Positions 1 to 5,872 of a DNA stretch of 5,872 nt are shown one piece after another. Position 1 is the stretch's first letter; every line of letters starts with the position of its first letter. The notes below the pieces were generated by a model. The model did not search any database. It was not told the origin of the DNA and saw only the letters and a list, made by a program, of their open reading frames with translations. Position numbers and translations under genes: made by a program. The DNA is from JBGPIT01 sp041485125. Lineage in GTDB: Bacteria > Desulfobacterota > Binatia > UTPRO1. The stretch covers positions 1-5,872 of the forward strand of contig JBGPIT010000316.1 of assembly GCA_041485125.1 (NCBI GenBank), written 5' to 3'.

Positions 1-1
1 C

Positions 2-883
2 TACGAGGAGCTGGGAAAGATTTTCCGCAACACGCGTGTCCTCACCCTGTCGCTCGTTCAGAACTGGCTCATCGGTCCGGTCCTGATGTTCGCGCTGGCG
101 GTCCTCTTCCTTCGCGACAAGCCCGACTACATGCTGGGCCTCATCATCATCGGTCTCGCCCGGTGCATCGCCATGGTCATCGTGTGGAACGATCTCGCGA
201 AGGGGGATACCGAGTATTGCGCTGGCCTGGTCGCCTTCAACTCGATCTTCCAGGTGCTCTTCTTCCCGGTCTACGCCTACTTCTTTGCGACCGTCCTGCC
301 CGCGTGGCTAGGTCTCCGCGGGGCCGTCGTGCAGCTTACGATCGGTGAGGTTGCGAAGAGCGTCGCGATCTATCTCGGCGTGCCCTTCGCCGCGGGATTC
401 CTGACGAGACGAGTGCTCGTCCACGCCAAGGGCCTCGACTGGTATCAGGAACGGTTCGTCCCGCGGATCAGCCCCATCACGCTCGTCGCGCTCCTCTTCA
501 CCATCGTCGTCATGTTCTCGCTCAAGGGCGGGACCATCGTGCAACTTCCACTCGATGTGCTGCGGATCGCCGTGCCGCTGGTGATCTACTTCGTCGTGAT
601 GTTTCTCGGGTCGTTCTTCCTGAGCCGACGCGTTGGCGCCACTTATGAACAATCCGCGACGCTGTCCTTTACGGCCGCCTCTAACAATTTCGAGCTTGCG
701 ATCGCCGTCGCGGTGGCGACCTTCGGCATCCACAGCGGGGTGGCATTTGCGGCGGTCATCGGGCCACTCGTCGAAGTCCCGGTGCTGATCGGGCTCGTCA
801 ACGTCGCCCTCTGGCTGCAGCGACGCTACTTCCTCGGGGTGGTGCCCGTCATGGGCGAACGTATGCGCGCGGGCGGCCCATAG
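2..883 (+). CDS. acr3: ACR3-family arsenite efflux permease, 5' end outside the window
   Basis: This is an inner-membrane carrier that exports arsenite [As(III)], driven by the membrane potential or proton gradient (family knowledge). The frame is open from base 2 and ends at TAG 881-883, giving 293 visible residues. Family members usually have about 350 and ten membrane segments, so roughly the first two segments are missing. Eight hydrophobic segments can be seen, at about visible residues 14-40, 44-62, 74-100, 114-138, 156-177, 186-208, 218-242 and 247-272. The two ACR3 hallmarks are intact: the cysteine of GLARCIAMVIVW (codon 164-166), the presumed arsenite-binding thiol, and the glutamate of GPLVEVPVL (codon 773-775). 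SFTAASNNFELAIAV is another family signature. An internal ATG at 86 lies inside a membrane segment and is not the real start. No arsR, arsC or arsM follows; the next gene converges on it. Any ars partners would lie upstream, outside the window. Confidence 0.95.
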   Translation, partial: YEELGKIFRNTRVLTLSLVQNWLIGPVLMFALAVLFLRDKPDYMLGLIIIGLARCIAMVIVWNDLAKGDTEYCAGLVAFNSIFQVLFFPVYAYFFATVLPAWLGLRGAVVQLTIGEVAKSVAIYLGVPFAAGFLTRRVLVHAKGLDWYQERFVPRISPITLVALLFTIVVMFSLKGGTIVQLPLDVLRIAVPLVIYFVVMFLGSFFLSRRVGATYEQSATLSFTAASNNFELAIAVAVATFGIHSGVAFAAVIGPLVEVPVLIGLVNVALWLQRRYFLGVVPVMGERMRAGGP

Positions 884-1004
884 ATCATTCGGTCGGCAGC
901 ACCGCTGTCTACGTCGTGCCCCAGTCGATGCGGAGCTCACGCCGTTTTCGTGCTCGTCTTCGCCATGACCGTTCCGGTGCTCAGCGACGCTGGCGTTGGT
1001 GGCG
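884..1004. other. spacer between convergent acr3 and ilvD
   Basis: These 121 bases separate the acr3 stop from the ilvD stop on the opposite strand. I see no credible small gene. Short hairpins are possible, for example GACGC pairing with GCGTC around 986-1006 and CAGC-gac-GCTG near 982. None has the long GC stem plus T-run of a classical intrinsic terminator, so termination for both genes may be Rho-dependent or use weak structures. Confidence 0.5.
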
Positions 1005-2690
<1,686 letters not shown>

Positions 2691-2694
2691 GAAT

Positions 2695-2700
2695 CCTCCT
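2695..2700 (-). promoter_or_regulatory. ilvD Shine-Dalgarno, abutting the eno stop codon
   Basis: On the minus strand the sequence reads TGA-AGGAGG-ATTC-ATG. The eno stop (2703-2701) is followed immediately by a perfect six-base Shine-Dalgarno, then a 4-nt spacer and the ilvD ATG. This fixes the ilvD start at 2690 rather than the far upstream in-frame codon at 2903. It also suggests that ribosomes ending eno re-initiate on ilvD. Confidence 0.85.
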
Positions 2701-4008
2701 TCAGCTCGTGCGTGTCGTGCGGAAACCACCGCGCGCGACGAACTCGACGCCGGCATACCGCGCGTCGGACCCGAGCTCCTCTTCGATACGGAGAAGCTGA
2801 TTGTACTTGGCGACTCGCTCGCCCCTCGCCGGAGCGCCGGTCTTGATCTGCCCCGCTGCGCTCGCGACCGCCAGATCCGCGATGAAATCGTCCGGCGTCT
2901 CACCCGATCGGTGGCTGATCACGGTCCCGTACCGGCCGGCCTTCGCGACTGATATCGCGCGCAGGGTCTCGGTCACCGTGCCGATTTGGTTGAGCTTGAT
3001 CAGCGCCGCGTTGGCAACGCGTTCTTCAATCGCGCGCTCGATGATCGCGGGATTCGTGACGAAGATGTCGTCGCCGACGAGCTGCACGCTCTCGCCGAGC
3101 CGTTCGGTGAGGAGCCGCCAACCTTGCCAGTCGTCTTCGGCGAGGCCGTCTTCGATCGACCAGATCGGAAATTGACGAACCCAATCCTCGTAGAGCGCGA
3201 CCATTTCCGCGGACGAACGTCGCTCGCCGGATGATTTGCGGAACATATACACGCCGTCCCGGTACAGCTCGCTCGCCGCCGGGTCCAACGCCAGGACGAC
3301 GTCGCGTCCCGGCTCGAAACTCGCGCGGTGAATCGCTTCGAGAACCAGCTCGATGGTTTCGACGTCCGCACGCAGATTCGGCGCGAAACCTCCTTCGTCG
3401 CCGACGGCAGTGCCATACGATCGCTCGTGCAGAATGCTCTTGAGCGCGCGGTAGACCTCGGCTCCGATCCGAATCGCTTCGCGTACGCTGGCCGCGCCAA
3501 CCGGGGCAATCATACATTCCTGGAAGTCGACGTTATTGTCGGCGTGCGCGCCGCCATTGAGAACGTTGAACATCGGCACCGGAAGCAGGGCTGACCGGTC
3601 GGTACAGAGCGTACGGTAGAGCGGTTGCCCCGCTGCGAGCGCCGCCGCGCGTGCGACCGCGAGAGAGACGCCGAGGATTGCGTTGGCGCCGAGTCGCGAT
3701 TTGTCCGTCGTGCCGTCGAGGCCAATCAACCGCTCGTCGATGGACCGCTGATCCGACGCGTCCGCGCCGCGCAGCATGGGCGCAATCTTCTCGTTGACGT
3801 TCGCGACGGCAAGCAGCACACCCTGACCACCGAAACGTCGATCATCGCCGTCTCTGAGCTCCACGGCCTCGCGGGCTCCGGTCGACGCACCCGACGGGAC
3901 GGCCGCGCGTCCCAGCACGCCGTTCTCGAGCCACACGTCGACCTCGACCGTAGGGTTTCCACGCGAATCGAGGATCTCTCGGGACTGAACCTCTCTGATG
4001 TCGGCCAT
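2701..4008 (-). CDS. eno: enolase (phosphopyruvate hydratase)
   Basis: Enolase interconverts 2-phosphoglycerate and phosphoenolpyruvate in glycolysis and gluconeogenesis. It is cytosolic and Mg-dependent, and in many bacteria it is also an RNA-degradosome partner. The product is 435 aa from MADI, typical for bacteria. The N-terminal domain carries SREILDSRGNPTVEV (9-23) and the mobile loop PSGASTG (38-44). The TIM-barrel domain carries H155, Q163 and E164, E205 (GDEGGFAPN), the Mg ligands D242, E286 (SIED) and D313 (GDD), K338 (KLNQIGT), H366-R367-S368 (SHRSGE) and K389 (QIKTGAP). Each catalytic and metal residue expected from E. coli enolase is present, so the enzyme should be active. A TTG 27 nt upstream (4035) is in frame, but it overlaps the preceding gene and adds residues foreign to the family. 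The gene starts 16 nt after the GTPase stop and ends 10 nt before the ilvD ATG, so it is the middle gene of a compact operon. Confidence 0.98.
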   Translation of the reverse strand: MADIREVQSREILDSRGNPTVEVDVWLENGVLGRAAVPSGASTGAREAVELRDGDDRRFGGQGVLLAVANVNEKIAPMLRGADASDQRSIDERLIGLDGTTDKSRLGANAILGVSLAVARAAALAAGQPLYRTLCTDRSALLPVPMFNVLNGGAHADNNVDFQECMIAPVGAASVREAIRIGAEVYRALKSILHERSYGTAVGDEGGFAPNLRADVETIELVLEAIHRASFEPGRDVVLALDPAASELYRDGVYMFRKSSGERRSSAEMVALYEDWVRQFPIWSIEDGLAEDDWQGWRLLTERLGESVQLVGDDIFVTNPAIIERAIEERVANAALIKLNQIGTVTETLRAISVAKAGRYGTVISHRSGETPDDFIADLAVASAAGQIKTGAPARGERVAKYNQLLRIEEELGSDARYAGVEFVARGGFRTTRTS

Positions 4009-4016
4009 GTCGTTTC

Positions 4017-4020
4017 CCTC
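4017..4020 (-). promoter_or_regulatory. probable eno ribosome binding site
   Basis: In the 16 nt between the GTPase stop and the eno ATG, the minus strand reads GAGAGGGAAACGAC. GAGG at 4020-4017 matches the Shine-Dalgarno core, with an 8-nt spacer to ATG 4008. This supports the MADI start over the in-frame TTG at 4035. No room is left for a separate promoter between the genes, so any eno-specific promoter would lie inside the GTPase gene. Confidence 0.6.
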
Positions 4021-4024
4021 TCGA

Positions 4025-5614
4025 TCATGCCGCAACAGCGGCGTGGCTCTCGATGCGTTCGAGCAAAGTCGAAAGCGCTAGGGCGTGGCGGTCGAGCTCA
4101 GCTGACTCTGCCGTCACATCACTCGCGGCGCGCGCGCGAGCGTCGCGGGCGCGCACAAGGGCTTCTTTCAACGAGGCGACCAACTGGTCCATGTGCTGCG
4201 AAAACTGGAAGCCGAAGACCCGAGATGCCTCCAGCAGTCGTTGCCGGAATTCAGCAGTTGCACGCGAGAGATTGCGGGCGATCTCTTCCGGCGCGGCTCG
4301 GATGAAGCGGCGCCGGATCACCCGTCGCGCCAATGATGCCGGAAGGAAGAGCGGCATCTCGTCCAACATCAGGGAGAACATGGGTTCCACCGTCGCGTGC
4401 GGCGAGTCGATGGAAAAATCCGCGAGCTCGGCCGAAAAGTTCACCGTGGCGCCGAACAGCTCCTGCAGCAGTGAGGTGAGCTCGCCCATGAGCGCGTTGG
4501 ACTCGGTCCGCAGCCGGTCTCGCATTCCTGCGAGCTCGCGGTGTACACGCGCCGCCTCCTCCGCCGCCCACTCGTCGACGACGCGCTGCACACCTTCTTT
4601 CAACGTACGGTTGAGCGTCTCGACGAGCTCGCGCCGACCGCCGTGGGCGCCGGCATACACGTGCTCCAACGACGCGACCAGGTTCGGGGTGCGGTCGGCG
4701 ACAAACGAGCCGTGCGTCTTCTCGAGCTCCTCTACGAGTCGCCGGCTCGCGGTCGCGAGGAGCCCCTCGATCGCTGCCCGATTCCAGCCGGCGCGCTCGC
4801 TCCGCGATTCGAACTCCTCGATTCTTCGTCCGAGCGTGGCGACCGGGATCAGGAGAGCGCGGCGGCGGAGCTCGACGGCGCCCGCAAGCTCACGAATCCA
4901 CTCCCGCACCCGACGGCGTGCGGCCGCGCGCAACACCGCCCCGCGCTGCTCCGAGAGGAACACGGCGAGATCCCGTTCGAGCGCTACGAGACCGCTTTGC
5001 TCGAGCGCGTCCGCGGATCCGTTCAGTCGAGCGGCCAACGCATCTCTCGCGGAAATCGCATGGAGGCGAAGCGGTGACTCCCCGAGCCTAGAGACCAGAG
5101 CCTTGCGCACGAAGGCGACGATCTCCCCACGTTCCGCGCCACTGATCAGATCGATCTTGTTGACGACGAAGAACAGCTTGTCGACGTGCCGCCGCACGCT
5201 CTCCACAAAGTCCAGCTCCGAATGACTGGCAGGCTGATCGGCGCTCAAGACGATCACGGCAGCGTCGACCCGCGGAATGAAGTCCATCGTCACCGCGGTG
5301 TTCTCGACGTACACCGATCCGATCCCGGGCGTGTCGACGATGCGCACACCCGCCAGCGGCCCAGCCGTTGGGTACTCGACGTCGACGCGCGTCACATCCT
5401 TCGTGTTCGAAGGATTCCTCCGCTCCGTCGTGTACATATCGAGATCCTCGAGCGCGACTGCCGTGCGCCGCCCGTCGCGAAACCACACGGTGACCCCCGC
5501 GACGGCGGCATGACGAACGACCGTCACCACGGATGTCAGTGGAACGGACGCCGTACTCAACACCTCGGCACCTATCAACGCGTTCACCAGGGTCGACTTG
5601 CCCCGCTTGAACTC
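4025..5614 (-). CDS. dynamin-family (bacterial dynamin-like) GTPase, 5' end missing or frameshifted
   Basis: This is a large GTPase of the dynamin superfamily. Members bind and reshape membranes; the target here is unknown. Recognisable sequence starts at codon 5614 with EFKRGKSTLVNALIG (G1/P-loop). Counting from the GTG at 5587, the G2 region is PLTSV (16-20, T18), G3 is DTPGIGS (85-91), G4 is NKID (143-146) and G5 is ISA (178-180). After the G domain comes a long helical stalk, mostly charged and coiled-coil-like, at about 200-390. A short hydrophobic patch at about 405-425 (MPLFLPASLARRV) could be the membrane-contacting paddle. More helix runs to the C-terminus at 520. The P-loop consensus G-x4-GK[ST] has Arg in place of its first Gly. 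The 50-odd residues and the beta strand that normally precede it are absent. The frame upstream is open to a TGA at 5815-5813 but reads as Arg-rich nonsense with no ATG, GTG or TTG. The only in-frame start, GTG 5587, would omit the P-loop. The family call is firm, but whether a working protein is made is doubtful. Confidence 0.85.
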   Translation of the reverse strand, partial: EFKRGKSTLVNALIGAEVLSTASVPLTSVVTVVRHAAVAGVTVWFRDGRRTAVALEDLDMYTTERRNPSNTKDVTRVDVEYPTAGPLAGVRIVDTPGIGSVYVENTAVTMDFIPRVDAAVIVLSADQPASHSELDFVESVRRHVDKLFFVVNKIDLISGAERGEIVAFVRKALVSRLGESPLRLHAISARDALAARLNGSADALEQSGLVALERDLAVFLSEQRGAVLRAAARRRVREWIRELAGAVELRRRALLIPVATLGRRIEEFESRSERAGWNRAAIEGLLATASRRLVEELEKTHGSFVADRTPNLVASLEHVYAGAHGGRRELVETLNRTLKEGVQRVVDEWAAEEAARVHRELAGMRDRLRTESNALMGELTSLLQELFGATVNFSAELADFSIDSPHATVEPMFSLMLDEMPLFLPASLARRVIRRRFIRAAPEEIARNLSRATAEFRQRLLEASRVFGFQFSQHMDQLVASLKEALVRARDARARAASDVTAESAELDRHALALSTLLERIESHAAVAA

Positions 5615-5802
5615 ACGCCAGCGCGTGAGAGAAGCCGCGCCGTTTCCGCGCTCACCACCGCCCAGTTTCCGACCGCGAAAAGCCGCGTCGCGGCGCCGTC
5701 TGGAAGGCCGAGCTCGTCGAGCACGGACGCGATGTCTTGCGCGCCGCAGGTGTTCTCGATGTCGATGAAGACCGCTCGCTGTGCCTGCCCCGAGGTGTTC
5801 AT
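5584..5802 (-). pseudogene. N-terminal fragment of a probable NYN/PIN-like nuclease, 3' truncated
   Basis: The reading frame gives 72 aa from ATG 5802, or 88 aa from ATG 5850. Residues 10-17 read AVFIDIEN, resembling the first strand of NYN-domain (PIN-like, metal-dependent RNase) proteins, where D14 would be a metal ligand. It continues with a helix (ASVLDELGLPD) and a strand-like RLFAVGNWAVVSAETARLLSRAG. A complete NYN domain needs about 130 or more residues and further acidic residues, and these are absent. The last 10 residues (VSSSGASRPW) are the GTPase P-loop DNA read in another frame, so the C-terminal part is lost. Neither start has a good Shine-Dalgarno. The 5802 start is preferred because the domain begins right after it. 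The NYN assignment rests on the short FID-x-EN motif and general pattern, so it is moderate. The fragment could instead be another Rossmann-like domain. Confidence 0.5.
5608..5622 (-). other. putative deletion or frameshift junction between NYN-like gene and GTPase gene
   Basis: Upstream of here the plausible protein is in the NYN-like frame (…ARLLSRAG). Downstream it is in the GTPase frame (EFKRGKST…). The two frames differ by -1. The bridging bases on the minus strand are GCTGGCGTGAGTTCAAG. An ancestral GTPase reading of Val-GGT-GAG-TTC and an ancestral NYN reading of GCT-GGC-GTG would share GTG at the breakpoint, which would fit a short-homology deletion. The ancestral sequences are inferred. 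The frame switch is directly seen. Confidence 0.5.
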
Positions 5803-5835
5803 GGTAGCCGGATCACGAGCGCGGGACAGGCTACC
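5803..5835. repeat. short inverted repeat just upstream of the NYN-like start
   Basis: GGTAGCC (5803-5809) and GGCTACC (5829-5835) are perfect 7-base inverted copies with a 19-base spacer. The proximal arm touches the ATG at 5802 on the minus strand. It could be an operator or a weak hairpin controlling that start, or it could be chance. If translation starts at 5850 instead, the repeat is coding. Confidence 0.3.
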
Positions 5836-5872
5836 TGGTTGTGAACGCATCAGACGTTCCGGCCGACCAGCA

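Noticed and set aside
2691..2903. In-frame 71-residue N-terminal extension of IlvD
   Set aside because: It lies within the coding end of eno on the same strand in another frame, has no family similarity, and the perfect SD at 2695-2700 sets the start at 2690.
4053..5225. 390-codon plus-strand open frame opposite the GTPase
   Set aside because: It is extremely Ser/Arg/Ala-rich, typical of an antisense frame in GC-rich DNA, and the minus-strand GTPase motifs explain the DNA.

Overview
The window is 5,872 bases of GC-rich bacterial DNA, densely coded on both strands. The codons favour G or C at the third position, and the genes are typical of a free-living bacterium that makes its own branched-chain amino acids. 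Nothing in the sequence fixes the phylum. No phage, IS, CRISPR, tRNA or rRNA signal is visible.

Layout. (1) Positions 2-883, plus strand: the last ~293 codons of an ACR3-type arsenite efflux permease, cut by the left edge of the window. (2) Positions 884-1004: a short spacer between convergent genes, with no convincing terminator. (3) From about 5850 down to 1005, everything is on the minus strand and tightly packed. In transcription order it holds the start of a probable NYN/PIN-like nuclease gene, a dynamin-family GTPase gene, enolase (eno) and dihydroxy-acid dehydratase (ilvD). The GTPase stop is 16 nt before the eno start. The eno stop directly abuts the ilvD Shine-Dalgarno sequence, so GTPase-eno-ilvD looks like one transcription unit with translational coupling at the last step. 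Eno feeds glycolysis (2-phosphoglycerate to PEP). IlvD performs the third common step of valine/isoleucine synthesis. The GTPase is a membrane-remodelling type protein with no obvious metabolic link to either.

The part most worth a second look is the NYN/GTPase boundary near 5610. The NYN-like reading frame runs well through about the first 50 residues of its domain and then enters, out of frame, the DNA that encodes the GTPase P-loop. In the other frame, the GTPase homology begins abruptly inside the P-loop (EFKRGKST). The usual first glycine of that motif is replaced by Arg, everything upstream reads as nonsense, and there is no start codon before the P-loop. The simplest reading is a deletion, real or from assembly, that removed the 3' part of the NYN gene and the 5' part of the GTPase gene. 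I see no clearly new biological system in the rest of the window; eno, ilvD and acr3 are well-conserved, intact-looking members of known families.
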